From Marilutibacter chinensis (GTDB lineage Bacteria > Pseudomonadota > Gammaproteobacteria > Xanthomonadales > Xanthomonadaceae): 64,000 nucleotides of DNA. Shown here one piece after another: positions 27,725 to 39,161 of this stretch. Each line of letters opens with the position of its first letter. The first letter of the stretch is position 1. The translations under genes were made by a program, and so were the position numbers. A model generated the notes under the pieces. That model worked only from the letters and a program-made list of their open reading frames with translations. It was not told where the DNA came from and searched no databases. Where the stretch lies: assembly GCF_021725675.1 (NCBI RefSeq), contig NZ_JAKJPO010000003.1, positions 547,631 to 611,630 on the forward strand. Direction: 5' to 3'.

Positions 27725-27841
27725 GCCGCGGATCTGCGCGGATACACGCGGATAGAGCGAGAACCGAAGCGGTCTCCCAAGCGCGGCGAAGAATGGTGAT
27801 CGAAAAGGCTTTGTCCGCGTTCCTCGGCGCAAATCCGCGGC
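27725..27841. repeat. MITE-like inverted repeat pair in the tdk upstream region
   Basis: The 28-nt arms at 27725-27752 (starting GCCGCGGATCTGCGC) and 27814-27841 are inverted copies of each other matching at 23 of 28 positions, bracketing about 60 bp. No coding capacity. Related sequences of the TCCGCGTT/GCAAATCCGCGG type occur between genes in other proteobacteria. Confidence 0.55.
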
Positions 27842-27930
27842 AAGAAACCCATCCCGGCCGCGACGCGTCAAGAGCGTGACGGCAGATCGCGACCCGCTCC
27901 AAGAGCGTGGACAGGCTCTAAACTGCCGCG

Positions 27931-28554
27931 ATGGCCAAGCTCTACTTCTACTACTCGGCGATGAACGCCGGGAAGACCACCACGCTGCTGCAGTCGGCGC
28001 ACAACTACCGCGAGCGCGGGATGCGGGTGGCGATCCTGACTCCGCGCCTGGACGACCGCGCCGGCACCGGTCAGGTCGCATCGCGGATCGGCCTGCAGGC
28101 GACCGCGACCGCGTTCACGCAGGACGACGACCTGCAGCGGCTGGTCGAACGCGACATCGCGGCGCACGGCCCGCTGCACTGCGTCCTGGTCGACGAGGCC
28201 CAGTTCCTGGGCAAGTCGCAGGTCTGGCAACTGAGCGAGGTCGTCGATGCGCTCGGCATCCCGGTGCTGTGCTATGGCCTGCGTACCGATTTCCGCGGCG
28301 AACTGTTCCAGGGCAGCCAGCACCTGCTGGCCTGGGCCGACGAGCTGACCGAGATCAAGACCATCTGCCATACCGGCCGCAAGGCGACGATGGTGGTGCG
28401 GGTCGACGCGCAGGGCCGTGCCGTGCACGAAGGCCCGCAGGTCGAGATCGGCGGCAACGACCGCTACGTTTCGGTGTCGCGCGCCGAGTACAAGCGGGTG
28501 ATGCGCGGCGAGGGCCTGATAGAGCCGGCGCAACCCTCGCTGCCGCTGGGCTGA
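27931..28554 (+). CDS. tdk: Thymidine kinase (type II)
   Basis: A 207-residue type II thymidine kinase that phosphorylates thymidine for salvage. The P-loop is [12 protein letters not shown], the Walker [10 protein letters not shown] and the lasso region [17 protein letters not shown]. Compared with E. coli Tdk, the structural zinc site is degraded: TICHTGRK keeps one Cys, and the YVSVCRxH ligands are replaced by YVSVSRAE. The fold is otherwise intact and length is normal. Confidence 0.94.
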   Translation: MAKLYFYYSAMNAGKTTTLLQSAHNYRERGMRVAILTPRLDDRAGTGQVASRIGLQATATAFTQDDDLQRLVERDIAAHGPLHCVLVDEAQFLGKSQVWQLSEVVDALGIPVLCYGLRTDFRGELFQGSQHLLAWADELTEIKTICHTGRKATMVVRVDAQGRAVHEGPQVEIGGNDRYVSVSRAEYKRVMRGEGLIEPAQPSLPLG

Positions 28555-28709
28555 TCGCCCCCGGCGCGACCTCATCTGCCGGCGTGGGCCGGCACCGCCA
28601 TCGGCGGCGCTGCGACGCTCCCGCCCACGACGCCGTATTCCCGATCGGTGGCCGCGACGACCGGCAGGTCCGTCGCCGTCGCATCTTCGAACCTGGCCGG
28701 GAGAACACG

Positions 28710-29516
28710 ATGGACCACATGATCAGGCGTGCAACGAAACATGCGCTGCTGGCTGTGGCGCTGTGCGCGACGACGGGCATCGCCGTCGCCCAGCCGCTTC
28801 TGCCGCGGCACCCGGAGTACGAACGGGTGATCAACCTCGACACCTACGAGGCCGGGCTGCTGGAGGCCTCCGGCCACCCCAACGAGGTCGAGCGCTGGCA
28901 CGGGATCTGGGCCTACGACAACGGCCGGATGGACGAGGCCCGGCGCCACTTCGAGCGGGCGGCGTACTACGGCGACAAGCTGTCGCAGCACGTCCTGTCG
29001 CTGATGTGCTGGAACGGCGACGGCGGCGCGCGCGATCCGGTGCAGGCCTACATCTGGGCCGACCTCGCCGCCGAGCGCGGCAACATTGCCGACCTGCTGC
29101 AGGTCCGCGAGCGGATCTGGTCGCAGCTGACGCCATCGCAGCAGGAGCAGGCGCTGGACGACGGGCTCGCGTTCTACAGACGCTACGGCGACGCTGCCGC
29201 AATGCCGCGCACCAACCGCGAGCTGCGCCGCTTCCTGCGCAACCGGACCGGCAGCCGGGTCGGGCTGGTGACGTCCCGGGTCAGCATCTCGCTGGGGCGC
29301 CCCGATGTGTTCCAGGCCGCCGGAGGGGGCGCCAGGCTGACGCCCGGTCCGCATGGCGCGTCCGGCGACCGGTTCTACGCCGATGCCCGCACCCGCCCGG
29401 GCGCGTACTGGGCGGCCGAGGATCTCAGCGTGCGCACGCTGCTGCGGCAGATCGAGCAGGGCCAGGTCGATGTCGGCCCGGTCACGCCGGCCAAGGACTC
29501 CCGGCCCGCTGAATGA
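28710..29516 (+). CDS. Exported Sel1-like repeat protein, paralog B
   Basis: A 268-residue paralog of the 25939-26709 protein: signal peptide (KHALLAVALCATTGIAVAQ), the repeat block (ARRHFERAAYYGDKLSQHVLSLM; VQAYIWADLAAERGN), and FLRNRTGSRVGL. It differs in the C-terminal 80 residues. The ATG at 28710 has a GGGAG site. Not obviously in an operon with tdk (155-bp gap). Confidence 0.78.
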   Translation: MDHMIRRATKHALLAVALCATTGIAVAQPLLPRHPEYERVINLDTYEAGLLEASGHPNEVERWHGIWAYDNGRMDEARRHFERAAYYGDKLSQHVLSLMCWNGDGGARDPVQAYIWADLAAERGNIADLLQVRERIWSQLTPSQQEQALDDGLAFYRRYGDAAAMPRTNRELRRFLRNRTGSRVGLVTSRVSISLGRPDVFQAAGGGARLTPGPHGASGDRFYADARTRPGAYWAAEDLSVRTLLRQIEQGQVDVGPVTPAKDSRPAE

Positions 29517-29564
29517 GCCCTTCCCGCCCGGCCGGCGAGGAAGCGCGGGCCGGATCGGAAATGC

Positions 29565-32369
<2,805 letters not shown>

Positions 32370-32383
32370 TGCAACGGTGCACC

Positions 32384-32449
32384 GTAGGAGCGGCGTCAGC
32401 CGCGATCGGGTCTTCGGGACAGCTTCATCGCGGCTTGCGCCGCTCCTAC
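32384..32449. repeat. Dispersed intergenic repeat, copy 2
   Basis: GTAGGAGCGGCGTCAGCCGC (left arm, extended by GAT) and its inverted partner ending GCCGCTCCTAC form a 23-nt stem with two mismatches. It lies between the sigma-factor and kinase genes. Best-preserved copy of the family. Confidence 0.78.
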
Positions 32450-32472
32450 AACAACAGCAACACGGCGAGGAA

Positions 32473-33054
32473 CTAGTCCTCTTTCAGCGATGCCAGCAGG
32501 AACAGCCGTGCCTTCTGCCAGTCGCGACGGATGCTGCGTTCGGAACGATCGAGCAGGCCGGCGATCTCCAGCTCGGACAAGCCGCCGAAATAGCGCAGTT
32601 CGACAACCTGGGCCAGACGCTTGTCGACGTCGGCGAGACGGGTCAACGCGGCATCCAGGCCGAGGGTGTCCTCGTCCAGGCGCAGTCCGCCCTCCAGGTC
32701 CTCAGGCAGGTCGGTGACCCGGTGCAGGTCGCCGCCGCGTTTCTGCGCGAGCCGCTGGCGGGCATAGTCGACGACCACGCTGCGCATCGCCGAGGCGGCG
32801 TAGGCGAAGAAATGCGCACGGTCGTCGAACTGGGCCTCGCGGCGGCCGACCAGCTTCAGGTAGGCCTCGTGCACCAGCGCGGTGGCGTCGAGCGTGTGCC
32901 CGTGCTGACCGGCGAGCTGGCGACGGGCCATCGTGTGGAGTTCCCGGTACAGCGTCGCCAGCACCGAATCCAGCGCACGGCGGTCGCCATCGCGCGCGGC
33001 CCCCAGCAGCTGCGTGATGTCGGCGGTCTGCACCGATGCGTCCCCGGTCTCCAT
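32473..33054 (-). CDS. ECF-type sigma factor of the TIGR02999/ECF43-like group
   Basis: A 193-residue sigma factor. Region 2 contains LDATALVHEAYLKLVG and DDRAHFFAYAASAMRSVVVDYAR; region 4 has QVVELRYFGGLSELEIAGLL and SERSIRRDWQKARLFLL. In this group the acidic DAED-type residues of region 2.2 are replaced by a Thr-containing segment (here DATALVHE), which in characterised homologs lets a Ser/Thr kinase activate the sigma factor by phosphorylation. The kinase gene follows directly. No anti-sigma factor is adjacent. The start METGD at 33054 is chosen over an upstream in-frame ATG. Confidence 0.9.
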   Translation of the reverse strand: METGDASVQTADITQLLGAARDGDRRALDSVLATLYRELHTMARRQLAGQHGHTLDATALVHEAYLKLVGRREAQFDDRAHFFAYAASAMRSVVVDYARQRLAQKRGGDLHRVTDLPEDLEGGLRLDEDTLGLDAALTRLADVDKRLAQVVELRYFGGLSELEIAGLLDRSERSIRRDWQKARLFLLASLKED

Positions 33055-33128
33055 GGGCGCGACTATAGCGCGTTCATTCCGCTTCGCACGCCCGAAGAGA
33101 GTCCTGCCGGCACGGACCGCCCTCGCGG

Positions 33129-33219
33129 CCGCAGGAGCGTGTGGACGCACAGGAACGGCCTCGGCCGCGCTTCGGGCCTTCCCATGGAAGCTTCATCGGC
33201 GCTGACGCCGCTCCTGCGG
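33129..33219. repeat. Dispersed intergenic repeat, copy 3 (degenerate)
   Basis: CCGCAGGAGCG and CGCTCCTGCGG bracket about 70 bp containing GGGCCTTCCCATG, as in copy 1. Lies between the mutM 3' end and the sigma-factor gene. Confidence 0.55.
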
Positions 33220-33230
33220 ACGGGAGGAGG

Positions 33231-34058
33231 CTAGCGCTGGCAGTGACCGCACCAGACGGTCGCGCGCTGGCCGATGCTGGCCTGCTTCAGCGCGCGGCCG
33301 CAGCGCGGGCAGGGTTCGCCACCGCGGCCGTAGGCCGACAGTTCCTGCTCGAAGTAGCCGGGCGCGCCGTCGGGACTGATGAAGTCGCGCAGGGTGGTCC
33401 CGCCACGCGCGATCGCGTGGCCGAGGATCGCCTTCACCGCATCGGCCAGCGCCGTGTAGCGCTCGCGCGAGACCCTGCCCGCCGCGCGCAGTGGCGAGAT
33501 ACGGGCGGCGAACAGCGCCTCGGCGGCGTAGATGTTGCCGACCCCGACCACCACCGCCTGGTCCATCAGGAAGGTCTTGACCGGCGCCTTGCGGCCGCGG
33601 CTGAGCTCGAACAGGTAATCGCCGTCGAAGCCGTCCGACAGCGGTTCCGGCCCGAGCCCGCGCAGCAGCGCGTGGACCTCGCCGTGCGGCTGCCACAACA
33701 GGCAGCCGAACCGTCGCGGATCGTTGAAGCGCAGCACCTGCCGCGGCGAACGGGCATCTTCTTCGAGGATCAGGTCGACGTGGTCGTGCGTGCGCGGCGG
33801 CAGTTGCGCCGGCAGCACCCTCAGACTGCCGGACATGCCCAGGTGCAGCAGCGCGCTGCCGGCCGCGGTGTCGATCAGCAGATACTTGGCGCGGCGCCGG
33901 ACCGCTTCGATCCGTTGCCCCGGCAACACCCGCTCGATGGCGTCGGGAATCGGCCAGCGCAGGTCCGGGCGACGCAGCACCGCGCCGGCGACGCGACGGC
34001 CTTCCAGGTGCGGCGCAAGGCCGGCGCGGGTGGTTTCGACTTCGGGCAGTTCGGGCAT
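33231..34058 (-). CDS. mutM: Formamidopyrimidine-DNA glycosylase (Fpg/MutM)
   Basis: A 275-residue DNA repair glycosylase. The catalytic N-terminus MPELPEVET, the helix-two-turn-helix region ([15 protein letters not shown]), the DFxxxxG segment ([14 protein letters not shown]) and the zinc finger CPRCG...CGHC are all present. It excises 8-oxoguanine and formamidopyrimidines and nicks the strand. Length and motif order are normal. Confidence 0.96.
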   Translation of the reverse strand: MPELPEVETTRAGLAPHLEGRRVAGAVLRRPDLRWPIPDAIERVLPGQRIEAVRRRAKYLLIDTAAGSALLHLGMSGSLRVLPAQLPPRTHDHVDLILEEDARSPRQVLRFNDPRRFGCLLWQPHGEVHALLRGLGPEPLSDGFDGDYLFELSRGRKAPVKTFLMDQAVVVGVGNIYAAEALFAARISPLRAAGRVSRERYTALADAVKAILGHAIARGGTTLRDFISPDGAPGYFEQELSAYGRGGEPCPRCGRALKQASIGQRATVWCGHCQR

Positions 34059-34143
34059 GCGCGTAGCTTAGGCCCTGCCCGTCCGGTCCGCGCGCACCGC
34101 GTCCGGGCGGTCCGATGCGACCGCCCCGGACTGGACAGGACCG

Positions 34144-34782
34144 TCAGTAGGCCACGCAGAAACGCTGCCGCGCGTGGGCCGGATGCTCCAGCTCGTCGAT
34201 CATCGCGACCGCATAGTCCTGCAGCGAGATGCGGCTGTTGCCTTCGGCATCGACCAGCAGGTCGTCGCCACCGACGCGGAAGCGGCCGGTGCGCTCGCCC
34301 GGTTCGATCAGCGCCGCCGGGCTGAGCATCGTCCAGTCCAGCGCCGGTTCGCCGCGCAGGCGCTCCAGCGCATCGCGCGCGCCCAGCGCCGAACCCTTCC
34401 ACTGCTCCGGGAAGTCCGGGGTGTCGACCAGTTGCACGCCGGGGGCGACGTTCAGGCTGCCGGCGCCGCCGACCATCAGCAGGCGCGGCACGCCGGCCTG
34501 CGCGACCGCGGCGATGATCGCGTCGACACCACGCATGTAATAGCCGCGCACGTCCTGCTGCGCGTGGCCGCTGAACGCGCTGATCACCGCATCGTGGCCG
34601 GCCAGCTGCGCGGCCAGGCGGCCGCTGTCGAGGACGTCGGCGGCGAGCACGGTCAGGCCATCGCCGGGTGCCAGCTTCCCGGGATTCGCGACCAGGGCGG
34701 TGACCTGGTGTCCACGCGAACGCAGTTCGGCCAGCAGACCGGAGCCGATGAAGCCGGAAGCGCCAAGGAGTGCGACTTTCAT
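34144..34782 (-). CDS. NAD(P)-binding oxidoreductase (NmrA/YwnB-like)
   Basis: A 212-residue Rossmann protein with the N-terminal GASGFIG dinucleotide motif and the DAVISAFSG and RLLMVGGAGSL segments of the atypical SDR (YwnB-like) group. The missing classical YxxxK catalytic pair fits this group, whose members are reductases or sensors of unknown substrate. It is divergently transcribed from a LysR regulator across an 83-bp AT-rich gap, so that regulator probably controls it. Confidence 0.85.
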   Translation of the reverse strand: MKVALLGASGFIGSGLLAELRSRGHQVTALVANPGKLAPGDGLTVLAADVLDSGRLAAQLAGHDAVISAFSGHAQQDVRGYYMRGVDAIIAAVAQAGVPRLLMVGGAGSLNVAPGVQLVDTPDFPEQWKGSALGARDALERLRGEPALDWTMLSPAALIEPGERTGRFRVGGDDLLVDAEGNSRISLQDYAVAMIDELEHPAHARQRFCVAY

Positions 34783-34865
34783 GGGAAATCCTCACAATGC
34801 GTGTTGGGGTATACAGTATTTCTGCTTGCATAACTCCCGATAAGACCGGCATTTCTGCAATTAAA

Positions 34866-35780
34866 ATGAAGCCTGACTTCACAATCAACCGACTCAAGCG
34901 GATGGCCGTCTACGCCCGCGTGGTCGAGTTGGGGTCGATGAGCGCGGCCGCCCGCGAACTGCAGATGACCGCATCGGCGGTCAGCCAGCAGATCCGCCAG
35001 CTCGAGGCCGAGACCGGGGTGACCCTGCTGCTGCGTTCCACCCGCAGGCTCGGCCTGACCGAAGCCGGCCAGGCGTACTACGAAGACTGCGCGCGGATGC
35101 TGCACGCCGCGCAGGCCGCCGAGCGGCGCCTGTCGGACCTGCGCGACGAGCCGCGCGGCGAGCTGCGGATCGCGTTTCCGGTCGGCTTCAGCGCGACGCT
35201 GGCGGCGGCACTGGCGCCACTGCTGCGCACGTATCCAAAGCTGGCGCTGCGGCTGTTCGCCGAGGATCGCAGGATCGACCTGATCGGCGAGCGCATCGAC
35301 CTGGCGATCCGGATCGGTTCGCTGGCCGACTCCTCGCTGGTCGCGCGGCGGTTGGCCGAATGGCGACACCTGCTGGTCGCCGCGCCTGCGTACGCGCAGG
35401 CGCACGGGCTGCCGCGGAACCCGGAAGAACTGACCGCCCACGCGGTGCTGAACCTGAGCGTGCTCGACCAGCCGGAATTCATCGAACTGCATCGCCCCGG
35501 TGAGCCGGCGCGGCGCATCCGGGTCTCCGGACCGGTCGCCGGCAACAGCGCCGAGGCGCTGCGACAGACGATGCTGCAGGGGCTGGGCATCATGCGCCTG
35601 CCCGGTCCCGACGCGGCGCCGCTGATCGCCGCCGGCCATGCCGTGGCGGTGCTGCCGGACTGGTCGATGGCCCCGATCGGCGTCTACGCGCTGACCGCGC
35701 AACGCGACTCCCAGCCGGCGAAGGTACGCGCGGCGATCGCCGCGCTGCGCGACCATCTGGAAGCCGGCGCCGGGGCCTGA
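34866..35780 (+). CDS. LysR-family transcriptional regulator
   Basis: A 304-residue LTTR. The N-terminal winged helix spans about residues 10-70 (AVYARVVELGSMSAAARELQ; SAVSQQIRQLEAETGVTLL) and the rest is a periplasmic-binding-type effector domain (ELRIAFPVGFSATLA). The ATG at 34866 gives the family-typical opening. Divergence from an oxidoreductase gene suggests that it regulates it, a common LTTR arrangement. Confidence 0.93.
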   Translation: MKPDFTINRLKRMAVYARVVELGSMSAAARELQMTASAVSQQIRQLEAETGVTLLLRSTRRLGLTEAGQAYYEDCARMLHAAQAAERRLSDLRDEPRGELRIAFPVGFSATLAAALAPLLRTYPKLALRLFAEDRRIDLIGERIDLAIRIGSLADSSLVARRLAEWRHLLVAAPAYAQAHGLPRNPEELTAHAVLNLSVLDQPEFIELHRPGEPARRIRVSGPVAGNSAEALRQTMLQGLGIMRLPGPDAAPLIAAGHAVAVLPDWSMAPIGVYALTAQRDSQPAKVRAAIAALRDHLEAGAGA

Positions 35781-35881
35781 ACGGCGAGGCCGGACCGCGC
35801 CATGCCGGCGCCGCGGCGGTGACCGCCGGTTGAAAGACGGCGGCGCTATGCTTGAGCCTCCCGACGCCGCCGAGCATCGCG

Positions 35882-36757
35882 ATGACGGATCCGGAAGGTG
35901 CGCAACCCGGTCCACGGACGACGCGGCCATTCGGCCTCGCGCTGCACCACTACGCCCGTGTCCAGCTCGATGCCGCCCTGGACTGGCTGGACGCCGGCGC
36001 GAAGCCGTCCAAGCGGCTGCACAAGGGCATCCACCAGGGCCGCAAAGCGTTGCGTCGGGTGCGTGCGACCCTGGCGCTGGGCGTGCCCGCACTGGGCCCG
36101 GGCTCGGAACTGATCGACCGCGAACTGCGCCGGATCATCCGCGGCCTCGGCGATATCCGCGACGGCCAGGCGCTGCTGGAAACGCTCGACCGCCTGCATG
36201 CGAACGGCCCCACCCCCGCGGTCGCCGCTCACCTCGAGCACGCGCGGCGGGCAGTCGTGCGCCGTCGCCGTGCCCTGGCCGACGCGACCCTGGCCGCCGA
36301 TCCCGGACTGGCCCGGCGCCGCGCACTGCTCACGGCGCTGGCCGGCACCCTCGACGCGCTGCCGTGGGCCACGGTCGATGCGGAGACGGTGGACGCGGCG
36401 CTGCAGGCCAGTGCGCAGGCGGTCGACAAGGCGCGCGAACGGGTCGTCGCCGGCGGTCGCGACCGCGACTGGCACCGCTGGCGCCGGCGCATGCGACGCC
36501 GGTCGCAGCAGCGCACCGCACTGGACGCGTGTCGGCTCGTCTCCGGCGACGGACCTCCCTCCGCCGACCCGCCCGCGCCGCCAGTCGCGCTCGACAAGGA
36601 TCTTGCCGTGCTGCTCGGCGTCGCCCAGGACCTGAGCCTGCTGCTCGAACACTGCGGGCGCGACGGTGGCCTCGGCAAGGCCGACCGCACCGCGCTGGCC
36701 GCGTTCGCCCGGACCGAACTGTCGACGCTGCGCGACCACATCCGCCGCTGTGCGTGA
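35882..36757 (+). CDS. CHAD domain protein
   Basis: A 291-residue, all-helical protein with conserved basic/histidine stretches characteristic of CHAD: LHKGIHQGRKALRRVRATLAL near residue 50, RRIIRGLGDIRDGQALLE and the C-terminal DKDLAVLLGVAQDLS. CHAD domains bind inorganic polyphosphate and are often found with polyphosphate enzymes or cyclases; none is adjacent here. A TTG start at 35852 would add 10 residues; the ATG at 35882 is preferred. Confidence 0.87.
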   Translation: MTDPEGAQPGPRTTRPFGLALHHYARVQLDAALDWLDAGAKPSKRLHKGIHQGRKALRRVRATLALGVPALGPGSELIDRELRRIIRGLGDIRDGQALLETLDRLHANGPTPAVAAHLEHARRAVVRRRRALADATLAADPGLARRRALLTALAGTLDALPWATVDAETVDAALQASAQAVDKARERVVAGGRDRDWHRWRRRMRRRSQQRTALDACRLVSGDGPPSADPPAPPVALDKDLAVLLGVAQDLSLLLEHCGRDGGLGKADRTALAAFARTELSTLRDHIRRCA

Positions 36758-36980
36758 TCGCCGTCACCCGGCATCCGCGCAGCAGGTGAACGTATCCCAT
36801 CCCGTGAGGCCTCGAACCCGGCCATACCCGCGCGAACGGTAAGGCACAGGTGGCATGATGGCCGTCGGGGCGCGTTGCCGTCGCAGACCCGGCTTCGTGG
36901 GGTGCCGGCTCCGTGCTCCATCTGCCTGTCCGCATCGCGGGCAGGGCCGTTTTCCATGGACCCTGGCCCACGGAGTTCCA

Positions 36981-38189
36981 ATGCCCCTCGCTTCGATCCC
37001 GACACCGCTGCTCGACTTCCTTGCCGGTGGCCTGCTGCAGGCCGGCTTCGGCGCCCTGCTGATCTGGTTCCTGGTCGCGACCCAGCTGACGATCTTCTCG
37101 GTGACGCTGTACCTGCACCGTTCGATGGCGCATCGTGCGGTCGACTTCCATCCGCTGCTCGCCCACTTCTTCCGCTTCTGGAGCTGGCTGACCACCTCGA
37201 TGATCACCCGCGAGTGGGCCGCCATCCACCGCAAGCACCACGCGAAGTGCGAGACCGAGGAAGACCCGCACAGCCCGCAGATCAAGGGCATCAAGACGGT
37301 GTTCTGGCGTGGCGTGGAGCTGTACCGCGAGGCGCGCAGCGACCGCGAGTCGATCGAGAAGTACGGCAAGGGCTGCCCCGACGACTGGATCGAACGCCAT
37401 CTCTATACCCCCCACGCGACGCTCGGCCCGACCCTGCTGCTGCTGATCGAGTTCGCCCTGTTCGGCTTCGCCGGCGTGGCGATCTGGGCGCTGCAGATGG
37501 CGTGGATTCCGTTCTGGGCCGCCGGTGTCGTCAATGGCCTGGGCCACTGGTGGGGCTACCGCAATTTCGAGAGCGCCGACACCTCGACCAACCTGACCCC
37601 GTGGGGCGTGTGGATCGGCGGCGAGGAGCTGCACAACAACCACCATGCGTTCCCCAGCTCGGCCAAGTTCGCGCTGCGCAGGTGGGAGTTCGACATCGGC
37701 TGGGCCGCGATCCGCGTGTTCGAGAAGCTGCGCCTGGCCCGCGTGCTGCGGGTCGCGCCAGCGCTCGACGTGCGCCCGAACATCGCGATGCCGGATGGCG
37801 AGACGCTGCGCGCCCTGCTCGCGATCCGCTTCCAGGCAATGACCGATTACTACCGCAACGTCACCCTGCCGGCATTGCGCGACCTGCGCGACCGCCGCGA
37901 CCGGCTGCCGCGCGCACTGCGCAAGGGCCTGGCCGACGACGGCCGCTGGCTCGACGACGCCAAGCGCGCACGCCTGCATGCGTGGCTGGCCGAACGGCCG
38001 AAGATGGCGACGCTGGCCGAGCACCGCCAGCGCCTGGCGCAGGTGCTCGATGACCGTTCGCACGATGCGCAGGCGACCCTGCAGCGGCTGCAGGCCTGGT
38101 GCGCCGAGGCAGAGGCCAGCGGCATCGCTGCCCTGCAGGCATTCTCCAGCCGACTGAAGGGCTACGCGCTGGCGCCGGCGCGCGGCTGA
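36981..38189 (+). CDS. Acyl-CoA/fatty-acid desaturase (delta-9 type)
   Basis: A 402-residue integral-membrane desaturase with the three histidine boxes in order: HRSMAH, HRKHH and HNNHH, which coordinate the di-iron centre. Hydrophobic segments near the start (LLIWFLVATQLTIFSVTLYL) and around residues 150-195 fit the family topology. It introduces a double bond into membrane fatty acids. C-terminal residues 290-400 are a long helical, charged extension. The ATG follows a GGAG site; an in-frame upstream ATG is rejected. Confidence 0.93.
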   Translation: MPLASIPTPLLDFLAGGLLQAGFGALLIWFLVATQLTIFSVTLYLHRSMAHRAVDFHPLLAHFFRFWSWLTTSMITREWAAIHRKHHAKCETEEDPHSPQIKGIKTVFWRGVELYREARSDRESIEKYGKGCPDDWIERHLYTPHATLGPTLLLLIEFALFGFAGVAIWALQMAWIPFWAAGVVNGLGHWWGYRNFESADTSTNLTPWGVWIGGEELHNNHHAFPSSAKFALRRWEFDIGWAAIRVFEKLRLARVLRVAPALDVRPNIAMPDGETLRALLAIRFQAMTDYYRNVTLPALRDLRDRRDRLPRALRKGLADDGRWLDDAKRARLHAWLAERPKMATLAEHRQRLAQVLDDRSHDAQATLQRLQAWCAEAEASGIAALQAFSSRLKGYALAPARG

Positions 38190-38220
38190 CGTCCAGGCCA
38201 TTGGCCCGTCGGACCTGATG

Positions 38221-38247
38221 AAGCCCGCGCCCGCCGCGGGCTTTTTT
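38221..38247 (+). terminator. Rho-independent terminator after the desaturase gene
   Basis: AAGCCCGCG and CGCGGGCTT pair around a 5-nt loop and run into six T residues, a classical intrinsic terminator 32 bp after the stop codon. Confidence 0.88.
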
Positions 38248-38305
38248 CATGATGCGGCCCCACGCGGGCCTCTCCGCCCCGTCGGATTCGGGTAGCCTGC
38301 CCGCC

Positions 38306-38683
38306 ATGCGCTCGAACTCGTCCCTCGCCCCGCCGTCTACCGGCATCCGCTGCGCGAGCGTCATCCTCGCCGTCGCACTGCTGACGGCGACGGCGAACGC
38401 GACCGCCCAGGTCCAGGCCACAGGCGACTACCTCTCGCGGATGGACGGCGATCAGGACGGCCTGGTTTCGCTGGCCGAATACCAGGACTGGATGAGTTAC
38501 GCGTTCGTACGCATGGACCGCAATGGCGATGGCATCCTGACCGCCGACGAGCTGCCGGGCGGCCGCGGCGATCCGGTCAGCCTGATCGAGCACCGTGCGA
38601 AGCTCGCGCGCACCTTCCTGCGCCAGGACCAGAACCGGGACGGTTTCCTCGACGCCCGCGAACTCGCCGCACCGCCGCTGTAG
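38306..38683 (+). CDS. Exported EF-hand protein
   Basis: A 125-residue protein with a signal peptide (SVILAVALLTATANATAQ) and three EF-hand-type loops: DGDQDGLVSLAE, DRNGDGILTADE and DQNRDGFLDARE. Each keeps the acidic 1-3-5-12 pattern, so it probably binds calcium in the periplasm or outside. Such small EF-hand exports are frequent in xanthomonads; the role is unknown. Confidence 0.82.
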   Translation: MRSNSSLAPPSTGIRCASVILAVALLTATANATAQVQATGDYLSRMDGDQDGLVSLAEYQDWMSYAFVRMDRNGDGILTADELPGGRGDPVSLIEHRAKLARTFLRQDQNRDGFLDARELAAPPL

Positions 38684-38930
38684 CCGCGGCCAGGGCGGCA
38701 ACCCGTCCGTCATTGGCCTTGGCCCAGTCCTCCGGCTCTTGGTTTTGGCTTTGATCTTGATCCTTGGCGACTTAAAGCCCGCCGCGCACCGGAGCCGGAA
38801 GGCGCCGTAGAGGTGCCCTTGTCTGAGCGCCGCTGGCGGCGCGGGTCTGGGCGCCGTGCGTCTTCCGGCGAGGAGCACAGGGAACCGGGGTGGCTCGCCA
38901 CCACGACGGGTGTCAGGAACCGGCGGTTTT

Positions 38931-38958
38931 GGTTCCTTTTGACAAGACAAAAGGAACC
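38931..38958. repeat. 11-bp perfect hairpin within a repeat-like intergenic region
   Basis: GGTTCCTTTTG and CAAAAGGAACC pair around a 6-nt loop. It lies in the 478-bp gap 38684-39161, which has no supported gene; the gap has the character of a dispersed intergenic element (rich in CCG/GGC runs around a TTTTGGTTCCTTTT core). Might act as a bidirectional terminator-like structure. Confidence 0.6.
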
Positions 38959-39088
38959 CGCCCAGAGGGCGGAAGCCTTTGACTTCCGAAAGCAAGCCAA
39001 TGCGCCTGCTGGCAACCCAACGCCCAAGGCAAGCTGTCGACGGGCTTCCACTGCAGGAAGAATCAGACTCCGACGGCAGCACGAGCCC

Positions 39089-39126
39089 CAAAGAAAAAGG
39101 CACGCCATCGGGGGAGATGGCGTGCC
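39089..39126 (-). terminator. Rho-independent terminator of the actP transcript
   Basis: On the minus strand GGCACGCCATC and GATGGCGTGCC pair over 11 bp with a 6-nt loop and run into TTTTTCTTT. It lies 36 bp after the actP stop. Confidence 0.88.
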
Positions 39127-39161
39127 GTGGAGAGAGCACGAGGCTCCAATTGCGGGGGAGA

